A DNA stretch of 64,000 nt from Pediococcus inopinatus (GTDB lineage: Bacteria; Bacillota; Bacilli; Lactobacillales; Lactobacillaceae), in assembly GCF_002982135.1 (NCBI RefSeq), contig NZ_CP019981.1:310001-374000 (forward strand), read 5' to 3'. Each line of letters starts with the position of its first letter. Position 1 is the first letter of the stretch. The notes beneath the pieces were generated by a model. The model did no database searches and had not been told where the DNA came from. It saw nothing but the letters and a program-made list of their open reading frames with translations. Positions 47,803 to 57,495 of the stretch are shown here, piece after piece. A program made the position numbers and the translations under genes.

Positions 47803-47859
47803 GATTTTTTTGAAAGTGAATGTTTATGGAAAACATTTAAAAAATCACTAAATGCAATC

Positions 47860-47903
47860 GAAAAAGCCCAAGTCCATGTATTCACAGGACTTGAGCTTTT
47901 TTC
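47860..47903. terminator. Bidirectional terminator
   Basis: GAAAAAGCCCAAGTCC pairs with GGACTTGAGCTTTTTTC. It separates merR from the convergent transporter. Confidence 0.85.
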
Positions 47904-47919
47904 GTCGGTAACGGTTATT

Positions 47920-49554
47920 TTAATTTTGTGTAGAATGATTTCGCGTAATTAGTTTAAAGACAATCTGGTAAACAATCATAAATAAAATGACGTTTAAAGC
48001 CCAACTAAGAATCATTGTGGCAATCCCTGCACCGTGTAACCAAGGGGTGAGGAAGAAGCCGATAACTACAAACACAACCAAAGCTAAAGGCGTTGATAAC
48101 CAAGCTTGTTTGGTGAGATGCTCACGACCAATTTTTGCCATGTAAGGTAAAACGGCAGAAAGGGCGATGAAGATAATCGGAATAACAATATTTAGTGTTA
48201 ATTCCTTTGTATATAACACCGTTCCTGGAGTAGCATCGGTTGGTCGAATTCCCATGACTGAGAAAATCAAGGTTATCAATAAGCACCAAAGCCCTACTAA
48301 CCAAGCAAAACGGTCACTTTTAATGAATTTGTATTCTGAAGGATATTCCTTACTTTTAGCACGAATACGCATGAATGCGTAGAATACAAAACTTGTGACA
48401 AATGGTGACACAATTCCGTTGATATTTAACAGCCAATTGAACATGTCATTGATACTTGGGAGCCAATTGCTTAAGAACAATACCAGAGAAACGATGGCGG
48501 TTGTTAACCAGTAACCATTGATTGGCAAACCATCATTATTTAATTTAGTAAGCTTCTTGGGCAAGTATTTTTTAGAAACATTTGAAATGAAGATTCGGGT
48601 GCTAGCATCCAAAATGACAGCCAATTGGGCACACATGTAAACAAATTGGGCAACGGCAAAGATGTACATCAGGATATTGCCCATGCCGAATTGCTTACCA
48701 AGCGCTTGAAAGGCGTAGTAGGAACCGTTCATCTTCAAATCATAAGGCAAATGATGGGCGTTAAAGAACACCCCTAATGAGAATGAACCAAAGACAGTTA
48801 AAAATCCAGTCATAATCAAAAGCATCATCATGGCTTTAGGAAAATCACGATTGCCATGTTTCATTTGTTTAACGTAAGGACCAGCCAATTCGGCTCCGTT
48901 AATGGCAAAGATTAACAAACCAAAAGTGGATAAGAAATGACCATCGATTTTTGGAATGAACGCTTTTAAATTAAACGGTTGGGTTTCAATGTGACGACCA
49001 TGCATCAAAGCGGCCACTGTCATGACAACAAACAAGATGGTCATGATAAACATTGCGGCGCCACCGATGGTACTCATAATTTCCAAAGACTTGTTTTTAA
49101 ATAAATGCTGGAACCAAATGAATCCAAGGAAGATAATGGCTGTGAAAACGGCAAACATAAATGTCGACATGTATTTATTGAGATCGCCGTTTCCTTTTAC
49201 TAGCCAGCTGATAGAGACAACTACGGAATTGGCGACGTCGACTACGTAAGGAAGCCCGGCAATCCAATACAGGAAGGCAACCATGTAGCCAGCTAAGTCG
49301 CCGTTTGTGGAACGAATCCATGACGATAAACCGCCACCTTCGTTTTGAAAAGTGGAACCTAACTGGCCAACCATCATTTCATAAGGCCAAACAAAGAGGA
49401 GCAGCATAAGGATCCAAGTTGTGACAATCGCTAAACCTTGGTTATGGAAGTTGTAAATTAAATCATCAAACCCGATAACTGTTACAAAGTCCATCAGGGC
49501 AACGACTGGCCAACTTATGTAGTGTTTGTTGGCATCTAAGGGTGAGTTTTTCAT
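47920..49554 (-). CDS. APC-family amino-acid transporter (YjeM/GadC-like)
   Basis: 544 aa with 12 to 14 hydrophobic segments. It has the glycine-rich loop FQNEGGGLSSWIRSTNG typical of the glutamate:GABA antiporter branch and YjeM, and FAINGAELAGPYVKQMKHG. AGGAG lies 12 bases before the ATG. Downstream of, and probably in one unit with, the histidine phosphatase at 49575 (20 bases apart). Substrate unknown. Confidence 0.82.
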   Translation of the reverse strand: MKNSPLDANKHYISWPVVALMDFVTVIGFDDLIYNFHNQGLAIVTTWILMLLLFVWPYEMMVGQLGSTFQNEGGGLSSWIRSTNGDLAGYMVAFLYWIAGLPYVVDVANSVVVSISWLVKGNGDLNKYMSTFMFAVFTAIIFLGFIWFQHLFKNKSLEIMSTIGGAAMFIMTILFVVMTVAALMHGRHIETQPFNLKAFIPKIDGHFLSTFGLLIFAINGAELAGPYVKQMKHGNRDFPKAMMMLLIMTGFLTVFGSFSLGVFFNAHHLPYDLKMNGSYYAFQALGKQFGMGNILMYIFAVAQFVYMCAQLAVILDASTRIFISNVSKKYLPKKLTKLNNDGLPINGYWLTTAIVSLVLFLSNWLPSINDMFNWLLNINGIVSPFVTSFVFYAFMRIRAKSKEYPSEYKFIKSDRFAWLVGLWCLLITLIFSVMGIRPTDATPGTVLYTKELTLNIVIPIIFIALSAVLPYMAKIGREHLTKQAWLSTPLALVVFVVIGFFLTPWLHGAGIATMILSWALNVILFMIVYQIVFKLITRNHSTQN

Positions 49555-49574
49555 TTTTTTAAATTCTCCTAATT

Positions 49575-50240
49575 TTAATTAATTGTTTCGTCTGTTCGAT
49601 TGAAATAATTAACAGAAATTTGAGAATCCTGAATGGTTAATTTTGTGATGCTGCCGTTGCTAGGACTGGTGGTAATATCCATGTCCGGGGCATAGCGGCC
49701 CACAATACTGCGAATCGTTGTCCCATGAGAAACAACGAGAATTTTATCCTGATCTTGACTGTGGTCGATCAAGTAATCAAAGCCCTTATCCAAGCGTTGC
49801 CAAAAATCATGGTGGTCTTCAGCTTCATGGAAAGGATCAGCAGCCTTAACGGCATTTTTTGATTCACTTATATCGTGATCAATCAAAAACTCGTGAAAAG
49901 TCCGTACAGAACTGATCGGTTGTAAGACTTGGAACCAGGTTTGTGCAGAATCAGCACCTTCAAAATAACCATAGAATTCTTCTCGAAACTCTGCTAATTG
50001 TTTTACAGCGAGGCCCGGAGATTTATTGCTATGAGCGATGGTGTTAGCTGTATTAAACGCACGCGTGGTATCACTTGAGTAGGCCGCAGTGAAGGGGATA
50101 TTTGCTAATCGTTGACCAGCAACTTTAGCATCATGCCAACCTTGCTCAGTTAAAGGTGAGTCTGACCAGCCTTGCATCCGATTGTAACGGTTGAAAAAAG
50201 TTTGACCGTGACGTACAAAATAAACTTCAAATGTTTTCAT
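49575..50240 (-). CDS. Histidine phosphatase family protein
   Basis: 221 aa. RHG motif in VYFVRHGQTFFNRYNRMQGW, second histidine in VVSHGTTIRSIVG. Close paralogue of the protein at 39112. AAGGAG precedes the ATG by 7 bases. Likely a broad-specificity phosphatase. Its pairing with a transporter gene suggests a metabolic role, but none can be assigned. Confidence 0.87.
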   Translation of the reverse strand: MKTFEVYFVRHGQTFFNRYNRMQGWSDSPLTEQGWHDAKVAGQRLANIPFTAAYSSDTTRAFNTANTIAHSNKSPGLAVKQLAEFREEFYGYFEGADSAQTWFQVLQPISSVRTFHEFLIDHDISESKNAVKAADPFHEAEDHHDFWQRLDKGFDYLIDHSQDQDKILVVSHGTTIRSIVGRYAPDMDITTSPSNGSITKLTIQDSQISVNYFNRTDETIN

Positions 50241-50379
50241 ATCAATGCTCCTTTCTGTTTAATGTCCGAAAGTTATTGTATCACAGGCTATGACTGTAGT
50301 TGTAGCCTTTTTTAGATGCTAATTAGACCGATTTAAGTCCAATCGGTGTGATAGCTTATAAGGCATCGCTTACAAAAAA

Positions 50380-50416
50380 TAAGAAAATCATCAGATATCA
50401 TCCGATGATTTTCCTA
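50380..50416 (-). terminator. Terminator after the antiporter gene
   Basis: GAAAATCATC pairs with GATGATTTTC around an 11-nt loop; on the minus strand it runs into TTATTTTTTG. Confidence 0.75.
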
Positions 50417-50427
50417 TTTTTGGTGCA

Positions 50428-52284
50428 TTAATTCATTTTTCCTAGTTCGTGACGAATTTCTTCAGTATCTTCTTTGTTACCAGTAAAAATAAGTCGATCG
50501 TTTAGTTCTAATTGGGTAGACCCGACTGGACGAATGAGATGGCGATTGCGAAAGATTTGACTGATGGTGATTTTTTGAACAAATGGTAAATTCTTAATTT
50601 CAATGCCAGTGTATTTCCGATTGCGGACTTGTACTTCAAAAATAGTGTTTTTCGTGTCCCTTAAGAGCAGCAATGTGGATGGAGTTTCAATTAGGCCACG
50701 TAACATGGCAATGTTGACCTCTGGGGTATTGTAGATTTCAATTCCTAGATCTTGTAATTCTTTTTCATGCTCATTTAAGATGTTCCGATCCTCAAAACGG
50801 ACAAGTACCCGCCGCACACCATAAGCTTTAGCAGCTTTTGCTAATTCATAATTTTCCTCTGCGCGAAAATGCCCCACAACTAAAATATCAGTATCAAATA
50901 CGCCTTGGTTAATGAGCTCATCAGAATTTAGATTAGCTAATAGGTTAGCTTTGACTTCACTGTTGTAGGTACGAAAGTTCTTTTCGTTATCCGTATACAT
51001 TTGAATATCGTACCAACCTTGTGTGAGTTGCTGGGCGACTGGAACAGTAAAAATATTTGCGCCGATGAAATGGACAATTTGTTTATTGAGATCTTCTGGT
51101 TCGGGTTTGTAAAACTTGCTAAAAATTAACGGTGACACAATGCAAGTTAGGACGGCAGCCAACAAGAACGCGCCAGATTGGTGACTATTAATGGTGTGCA
51201 TGTTCTTTGCGACCTGGAGAATTGCGACAACCATTGTAATGGTGGCGGCTGATAAACTCGTTCCGGCAATGGCATTCATATTTTTAAATCGTAATTTTAA
51301 AATTGGATATACTGCTAGTTTGGCAATGATATAGGCGAGAAAGAACAACGGAATTAAGGTTAAGGCTTGCGGATCACTTAATAAGGTCCGAAGATTTAAG
51401 CCAATGCCACTCATCATAAAAAAGATGGGGATGAAAAAGCCGTAGCCAATCGAATCTAGTTTATCCTTAGTGCTTTCACTAGGTCGCAAAAGTTTGAGAA
51501 TAATTCCGGCAATAAAGGCGCCTAAAATATTTTCTGCACCTACTGAAGAGGCCACAGTAACCATGGCTACAATTAGGAAAAAGGCTAGGCGAATATCTAG
51601 CTGGGTGGTCGATTTATTGATCTGTTCAAAAAAGTTAAAGAATAGTTTAAACCGATGCAATAAGAAAATCGCCACTACAATAATAAGCAAGAGTAGCCAG
51701 AGACTTTTACTGCTATTACCAAAAACCGAGGCATAGATAGTTAAGCCTAACATCGGGACAACTTCACCTAAAACCGCGATCAGAAGCACTGTTTGCCCGA
51801 AAGCTTTACTCAGGAGTTCGTTTTCTTTTAGCGTCGCAATTACGATACCCAGCGAGATTGTCGCAAACAAAATGGCAGCTAACCAGAAATCGGAAAAAAG
51901 GTTGGCCCATTTAAAAATTCCGGCCAATCCTAAAGAAATGACGATAATCGTTAAGTAAGCGAGACACGCCAATAGAACCGGGGACCATTTTGAAACTTGA
52001 GCCGCGTTCTTTTTGGCGAGTGGTGAAAGCTCTGGAGATGATTTTTTAAACAAATCAAAGTTAATTTCCATGCCACTTAGAAATAATAAAATGATGACAC
52101 CAATGTCGGAAAGCTGTTCTAAAATTCCGGTCGTGTGAACAACGTTTAACAAACTGGGGCCAAGAATGATGCCGAGGATGATTTCAACAACCGCGGTTGG
52201 TAAAAAAGTGATTTTAAAATGAGCCATTAGCATGGGTGTAATTAAGGCCGCAAATAGCATAATGAGTAACGACAATTGATTCAT
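50428..52284 (-). CDS. CPA2-family monovalent cation:proton antiporter with TrkA-type regulatory domains
   Basis: 618 aa. An N-terminal Na_H_exchanger domain of about 12 membrane segments (LPTAVVEIILGIILGPSLLN, ILLFLSGMEI) spans about residues 1-390. A nucleotide-binding TrkA_N-like part (DILVVGHFRAEENYELAKAA, VRRVLVRFEDRN) and a C-terminal TrkA_C part (RPVGSTQLELNDRLIFTG) follow. KefB-like K+ or Na+/H+ exchange at the membrane, gated by the cytoplasmic domains. GGGAGG precedes the ATG. Confidence 0.88.
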   Translation of the reverse strand: MNQLSLLIMLFAALITPMLMAHFKITFLPTAVVEIILGIILGPSLLNVVHTTGILEQLSDIGVIILLFLSGMEINFDLFKKSSPELSPLAKKNAAQVSKWSPVLLACLAYLTIIVISLGLAGIFKWANLFSDFWLAAILFATISLGIVIATLKENELLSKAFGQTVLLIAVLGEVVPMLGLTIYASVFGNSSKSLWLLLLIIVVAIFLLHRFKLFFNFFEQINKSTTQLDIRLAFFLIVAMVTVASSVGAENILGAFIAGIILKLLRPSESTKDKLDSIGYGFFIPIFFMMSGIGLNLRTLLSDPQALTLIPLFFLAYIIAKLAVYPILKLRFKNMNAIAGTSLSAATITMVVAILQVAKNMHTINSHQSGAFLLAAVLTCIVSPLIFSKFYKPEPEDLNKQIVHFIGANIFTVPVAQQLTQGWYDIQMYTDNEKNFRTYNSEVKANLLANLNSDELINQGVFDTDILVVGHFRAEENYELAKAAKAYGVRRVLVRFEDRNILNEHEKELQDLGIEIYNTPEVNIAMLRGLIETPSTLLLLRDTKNTIFEVQVRNRKYTGIEIKNLPFVQKITISQIFRNRHLIRPVGSTQLELNDRLIFTGNKEDTEEIRHELGKMN

Positions 52285-52397
52285 AATAGGTTTCCTCCCG
52301 CATCATCATAATTATGGAATTAGAATAGCACAAGTAATTTTTATAAACAATTTTTCCTATGAATGAAAATTCGCTTATACTATAGGAAGGACAATCT

Positions 52398-52426
52398 TTG
52401 AGTTGTAGCTAAAAGAGTGGTATCAT
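52398..52426 (+). promoter_or_regulatory. Probable helD-coaA promoter
   Basis: TTGAGT, 17 bases, TATCAT, about 100 bases before helD. The rest of the gap to the antiporter gene shows no further signal. Confidence 0.5.
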
Positions 52427-52528
52427 ATTTACTTAATTTATTAGAATTTTTTGCGGCAAACATGCGCGCATGAAGTTTCCATTTTTTTGTGTCACTTATC
52501 GTCACAACAAGCAATTTGGAGGGGTTTC

Positions 52529-54823
52529 ATGACAGATTCAATTCAAAAGTATGAACAGACACATCTTGACGGTGTAATTGCTAAGGTTCAAGAGGCAATT
52601 AAGAAGGCTGACAAAGATGCCAAAACTGCAGAAACAGACTCTAAAGCGATTGATAAAAACTTTGTCAATGAAGTTCGTATAAATACGAGCTCGTATACAG
52701 GCATGATGGACACTGCAATTTCGGTCCGTCAGCAACAACAGTTATTATCTGAGCGTCAAAATAGTTGGCGACATGCAAGTCAACAATTAGACGTCTTGAA
52801 GCGTCTTGAAAAGCGGCCTTATTTTGCGCGCATTGATTTTCACGAAGCTGGTGAAAAAAAGGATGAAACGATCTACATTGGACTCGGTTCGTTTTCTGAT
52901 AATCCAGATCATTTCTTGATTTATGACTGGCGTGCACCAATCTCGAGTGTTTATTACGATGGTGAATTAGGAAATGTTTCTTACGAAACGCCGGATGGCA
53001 CCCAAGAAGTGGATGTAAAATTAAAACGTCAATTTACTATTGAAGACGGCAAAATTGTGACAGTATTTGATACCAATGAAACGATTGGGGATCAGATGCT
53101 GCTTAAAGCGCTTGGTAACTCTTCTGATACCAAGATGAAGAGCATTGTTTCGACCATTCAAAAAGAACAAAACCAAATTATTCGAGACACGCATTCCGAT
53201 CTTCTGTTTGTACAAGGGGCAGCGGGTTCTGGTAAAACGGCTGCAATTTTACAACGGGTGGCTTATCTGTTGTATCGCTATCGAGGAAATTTAACGGCGA
53301 GCCAAGTCATTATGTTTTCACCAAACCAAATTTTTAACGATTACGTGGATCAAGTTTTGCCTGAACTGGGCGAGCATAATATGGTTCAGATGACGTATTA
53401 TCAATTTACGAAACGCCGAATCCCTAATATGGAAGTAGAGACCCTGCAGCAACGATTTGAAGGACGGACTGATTCTGTTTCCAAGAAAATTAGACGTTTA
53501 GAGAATAGTTTGGTTTACTTTAATGCCGTTACGAAATATGCGGAACACCTTGGATCAGCGGATATGAAGTTCCGTAATTTGATGTTTCATGATAAACCAT
53601 TTGCGGATCAACAAAAGATTCAAGATATTTATTACGGGTACAACGAAAATTATCACTTGGGCAATCGCTTAGATGCAACCAAGGAAGCTTTATTAAAGTC
53701 GCTAAATCAACATATTGGTAGCGAGGTTCGTTCAAAGTGGGCTGAAGAGGCTGTTCAGTCGTTAAACCATGAAGATCTTGAGAAACTATATGGTGGTGAA
53801 CCAAAAGAATTTGATGATAGTGATAAGGAATTCAAATTCTTAGCTCGTAAATTGGTTATCCAAGCGCTGCAACCCGTTCGCAATGCCATTGTGCATAACC
53901 GTTTTCTAAATATTAATTCTCAGTATGTACACTTTTTAAAGAGCGTTCCGCACCTGGTTAATTTGGAAAAAGCCGGTTTAACAGCGGCCGATTGGCAAAC
54001 TTATGTGGATGAGACGGTTGCTAACTTTAAGAAGCACACGATTTCACTAAATAATACGTCTGCATATCTCTACCTTTATGATTTAATCGTCGGTAAAAAA
54101 GGCGAACGTGATATGCGTTATGTGTTTATTGATGAAATTCAAGATTACACGGCCTTTCAGCTAGCTTACTTAAAGTACAACTATCCACGGGCTAAGTTCA
54201 CTTTATTGGGTGATTTGAACCAATCAATTTACAGTAATGAAAGTACTTCAACACTATTGGCGGAGTTATCCACCATGTTTGACAAAGAAAAAACGCGTGT
54301 GATCCAACTTGAAAAATCTTACCGTTCCACGCAACAAATTACAGATTTCACTAAAGAAATCTTGAAAAATGGTGAAGCGATTGAAGCCTTTCAGCGCGAG
54401 GGAGATTTGCCCGTTGTTAGTGTGAAGGCAAGTTTTGATTTAGCTGTCAAACGGGTCCAAGCACAAATGGCGAAAAATGAAAAAGACGGCGAATCTACTG
54501 CCATCATTGGGAAATCCGTTGCCGAGTGTCAAAAGATTACCGATGGTTTACGCAAACAAGGTGAAAAAGTTACCTTAATCAAGACAGAAAATCAGCGCTT
54601 GGCCGACGGAGTGGTGGTCGTGCCTTCATACTTGGCTAAAGGACTTGAGTTTGATGCAGTAATTGTCTGGGATGCTTCAGATGCAACGTATCATGACGAA
54701 GATGAACGCCAATTATTGTACACGATTTGTTCACGTGCAATGCACCGTTTAACAATTGTGGCGACTGAAAAGATGTCACGATTGTTCGATCGAATTGATT
54801 CCAATTTGTACGACTTGGATTAA
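52529..54823 (+). CDS. helD: HelD-like RNA polymerase recycling motor (UvrD/Rep superfamily)
   Basis: 764 aa. A long helical N-terminus reaches into the polymerase in characterised homologues. Walker A GAAGSGKT lies at residues 230-237 after the Q-motif region, Walker B is VFIDEIQDYT, and motif III is LGDLNQSIY. HelD removes stalled RNA polymerase from DNA using ATP. The ATG at 52529 with GGAGGGG upstream is chosen over a frame extended to 52451. 19 bases before coaA. Confidence 0.9.
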   Translation: MTDSIQKYEQTHLDGVIAKVQEAIKKADKDAKTAETDSKAIDKNFVNEVRINTSSYTGMMDTAISVRQQQQLLSERQNSWRHASQQLDVLKRLEKRPYFARIDFHEAGEKKDETIYIGLGSFSDNPDHFLIYDWRAPISSVYYDGELGNVSYETPDGTQEVDVKLKRQFTIEDGKIVTVFDTNETIGDQMLLKALGNSSDTKMKSIVSTIQKEQNQIIRDTHSDLLFVQGAAGSGKTAAILQRVAYLLYRYRGNLTASQVIMFSPNQIFNDYVDQVLPELGEHNMVQMTYYQFTKRRIPNMEVETLQQRFEGRTDSVSKKIRRLENSLVYFNAVTKYAEHLGSADMKFRNLMFHDKPFADQQKIQDIYYGYNENYHLGNRLDATKEALLKSLNQHIGSEVRSKWAEEAVQSLNHEDLEKLYGGEPKEFDDSDKEFKFLARKLVIQALQPVRNAIVHNRFLNINSQYVHFLKSVPHLVNLEKAGLTAADWQTYVDETVANFKKHTISLNNTSAYLYLYDLIVGKKGERDMRYVFIDEIQDYTAFQLAYLKYNYPRAKFTLLGDLNQSIYSNESTSTLLAELSTMFDKEKTRVIQLEKSYRSTQQITDFTKEILKNGEAIEAFQREGDLPVVSVKASFDLAVKRVQAQMAKNEKDGESTAIIGKSVAECQKITDGLRKQGEKVTLIKTENQRLADGVVVVPSYLAKGLEFDAVIVWDASDATYHDEDERQLLYTICSRAMHRLTIVATEKMSRLFDRIDSNLYDLD

Positions 54824-54842
54824 ATTTTAGTGGAGAAGTGAA

Positions 54843-55769
54843 ATGGTAGAAGAAGATCGCAGTTACTATCGCTTTTTTAAAGATGATTGGAAAAAGCTTG
54901 CACCAGAAGCTAAGTTACCATTGTCTGGTCAGCAATTAAAAGCCATTAAGTCTTTAAATGACCGCATTTCATTACAGGATGTGCAGGATATTTATGTGCC
55001 GTTAGTCCATTTACTGATTAAGAAATTCCGCAGTTTTCAGGAGTGGCAGGCAACTAAGACTGACTTTTTAAGTTTGCCAGAAAAACGAGTGCCATTTGTG
55101 ATTGGTATTTCTGGGAGTGTGGCGGTTGGAAAAAGTACCACCGCCCGGTTGTTACAAGTGTTACTGACGAATTTCTTTCCAGATTTAAAATCGCAATTAA
55201 TTACAACAGATGGGTTCTTATATTCAAATACTGAATTAGAGAAACGTGGGATTCTAGATCGAAAGGGATTCCCGGAAAGCTATGATATGGCGAGTCTTTT
55301 GAGTTTTATGGGCTCAGTAAAAAATGGCCAGGAAAAGATTCAAGTGCCCCTTTATTCACATCAAAGCTATGACATTGTGCCAGATCAATATGAGTCGATT
55401 AATAATCCGGATATTCTGATTGTTGAAGGGATTAATGTTTTACAATTGCCTTCTAATCAAAATATTTATATCAGCGATTTCTTTGATTGGTCTGTTTATG
55501 TGGATGCTAATCCGGAATTAATTGAGAAATGGTTTCTGGAACGATTCGGAATTTTGTTAGATACGGCTTTTCACAATCCAGATGACTACTATTATGAATA
55601 TGCCCAATGGCCGCGTGAAAAAGCCTTTGCGGAAGCCAAAAGGGTCTGGGAAACGGTTGATTTACCTAACTTAAATGAATTTATTTTACCAACCCGATCT
55701 CGCGCCAATGTGATTTTGCATAAGGTAGAGCACCATGCGATGGATATGGTTTATCTTAGAAAGTACTAG
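54843..55769 (+). CDS. coaA: Pantothenate kinase, type I
   Basis: 308 aa, cytoplasmic, first committed step of coenzyme A synthesis: pantothenate to 4'-phosphopantothenate. P-loop GSVAVGKS at residues 91-98, then TTDGFLYSN, KGFPESYD and EGINVLQ, all typical of CoaA. GGAGAAG precedes the ATG. Co-transcribed with helD and followed by a strong hairpin. Confidence 0.96.
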   Translation: MVEEDRSYYRFFKDDWKKLAPEAKLPLSGQQLKAIKSLNDRISLQDVQDIYVPLVHLLIKKFRSFQEWQATKTDFLSLPEKRVPFVIGISGSVAVGKSTTARLLQVLLTNFFPDLKSQLITTDGFLYSNTELEKRGILDRKGFPESYDMASLLSFMGSVKNGQEKIQVPLYSHQSYDIVPDQYESINNPDILIVEGINVLQLPSNQNIYISDFFDWSVYVDANPELIEKWFLERFGILLDTAFHNPDDYYYEYAQWPREKAFAEAKRVWETVDLPNLNEFILPTRSRANVILHKVEHHAMDMVYLRKY

Positions 55770-55793
55770 ACGCAAAGGAATCTTTTGTTAAAT

Positions 55794-55836
55794 AAGCCAG
55801 TTTGAAACAAACATGTTTCAAACTGGCTTTACTTTA
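55794..55836 (+). terminator. Terminator after coaA
   Basis: A 15-bp perfect stem (AAGCCAGTTTGAAAC with its complement), 6-nt loop, modest T content after it. Confidence 0.8.
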
Positions 55837-55906
55837 AGCTTTATAATAGATAGAATTGAACCAGAATGTTTTTGTTACTTAAACTAATATTAATGAGGTG
55901 AAAGGC

Positions 55907-57460
55907 TTGGCTAATGTAGATTTATCGCAATTTGATAAAATCATTGTTTTGGACTTTGGTAGTCAGTATAACCAACTAATCACACGAAGAATTCGCGAAT
56001 TTGGCGTTTATTCGGAATTGATGTCACACAAGATTTCAGCAGATGAAATTCGTAAAATCAATCCGAAGGGAATCGTGTTTTCTGGTGGCCCCAATAGTGT
56101 TTATGATGATGACGCTTTTCGGGTTGATCCTGAAATTTATAACTTGGGGATTCCAATTTTAGGAATTTGTTATGGGATGCAGTTGATGTCTTATAACTTG
56201 GGCGGCAAAGTCGAACCAGCTGATAACCGTGAATACGGACACGCTGATATTGATGTTACAGACGCGCAAACACCTTTGTTTAAAGGATTACCAAGTCATC
56301 AAACTGTTTGGATGAGCCATGGTGACTTAGTCAAGGAAGTACCAGAAGGTTTCACGGCTGTTGCAACCAGCAAGAATTGCCCAATTGCTTCCATTGAAGA
56401 TCCAAAGCGGAAATTCTACGGGATTCAATTCCACGCCGAGGTACGTAATACTCAGTATGGAAATGAAATTTTGAAGCACTTCGCGTTTGATGTCTGTGAA
56501 GCACGCGCAAACTGGTCAATGGATGACTTTATTGACTTACAAATCAAGAAAATTCGTGAAGAAGTCGGCGATCGTAAAGTATTACTCGGACTTTCTGGCG
56601 GGGTTGATTCTAGTGTGGTTGGGGTGCTTTTGCATAAAGCCATTGGCAATCAATTAACCAGCATTTTTGTAGACCACGGTCTGTTACGTAAAGGTGAAGC
56701 TGCCCAAGTAATGGATAGTCTTGAAGGTAAGTTTGGCCTAAACGTTGTAAAGGTTGATGCCCAAAAACGGTTCATGGACAAATTAGTTGGTGTTTCTGAT
56801 CCTGAAAAGAAACGAAAGATCATTGGCAATGAGTTTATCCAAGTCTTTAATGATGAAGCTCAAAAGCTTGATGGGATTGACTTTTTGGCCCAAGGAACGC
56901 TATATACAGATGTGATTGAAAGTGGAACCGATACGGCACAAACAATTAAATCGCATCATAACGTTGGTGGATTGCCAAAAGATATGCATTTCACATTGAT
57001 CGAACCATTACGGACTTTATTTAAGGATGAGGCACGTGATTTAGGTGAGAAACTAGGAATGCCTTCCGATTTAGTTTGGCGGCAACCATTCCCGGGTCCT
57101 GGTTTGGGGATTCGTGTGCTTGGTGAACTTTCTGAAGATAAATTAAATATTGTGCGCGATAGTGATTGGATTTTGCGTGATGAAATTAAAAAAGCCGGAT
57201 TAGATCGTGATATCTGGCAGTACTTTACCGTTTTACCAGGCATCAAGAGCGTTGGTGTGATGGGTGACGGGCGCACATATGATTACACAGTTGGTATCCG
57301 GGCCGTTAATTCAGTCGATGGGATGACAGCTGACTTTGCCCGCATTCCATGGGATGTGTTGCAGAAGATTTCGGTGCGGATTGTAAACGAAGTCGATCAT
57401 GTTAATCGAATCGTGCTCGATATTACGAGCAAGCCACCAGCAACGGTTGAATGGGAATAG
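55907..57460 (+). CDS. guaA: GMP synthase (glutamine-hydrolysing)
   Basis: 517 aa, XMP to GMP. A class-I glutamine amidotransferase domain has nucleophile Cys88 in GICYGMQ and FHAEV; the ATP-pyrophosphatase domain has the PP-loop GLSGGVDSS; the C-terminal dimerisation domain ends KPPATVEWE. It starts at TTG 55907 with GAGGTG 8 bases upstream; the in-frame GTG at 55898 overlaps that ribosome site. A TATAAT at 55842-55847 may be its -10. The integrase gene begins 35 bases after its stop; the guaA 3' end is a known insertion point for integrative elements. Confidence 0.96.
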   Translation: MANVDLSQFDKIIVLDFGSQYNQLITRRIREFGVYSELMSHKISADEIRKINPKGIVFSGGPNSVYDDDAFRVDPEIYNLGIPILGICYGMQLMSYNLGGKVEPADNREYGHADIDVTDAQTPLFKGLPSHQTVWMSHGDLVKEVPEGFTAVATSKNCPIASIEDPKRKFYGIQFHAEVRNTQYGNEILKHFAFDVCEARANWSMDDFIDLQIKKIREEVGDRKVLLGLSGGVDSSVVGVLLHKAIGNQLTSIFVDHGLLRKGEAAQVMDSLEGKFGLNVVKVDAQKRFMDKLVGVSDPEKKRKIIGNEFIQVFNDEAQKLDGIDFLAQGTLYTDVIESGTDTAQTIKSHHNVGGLPKDMHFTLIEPLRTLFKDEARDLGEKLGMPSDLVWRQPFPGPGLGIRVLGELSEDKLNIVRDSDWILRDEIKKAGLDRDIWQYFTVLPGIKSVGVMGDGRTYDYTVGIRAVNSVDGMTADFARIPWDVLQKISVRIVNEVDHVNRIVLDITSKPPATVEWE

Positions 57461-57495
57461 GCGAAGCTAAGATATAAATACCGTTATACCGGCGT

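Noticed and set aside
50283..50312. Plus-strand terminator-like hairpin (GGCTAT/GTAGCC with T6)
   Set aside because: No plus-strand gene ends before it; it lies in the upstream region of a minus-strand gene, so a chance or leader structure is likelier.
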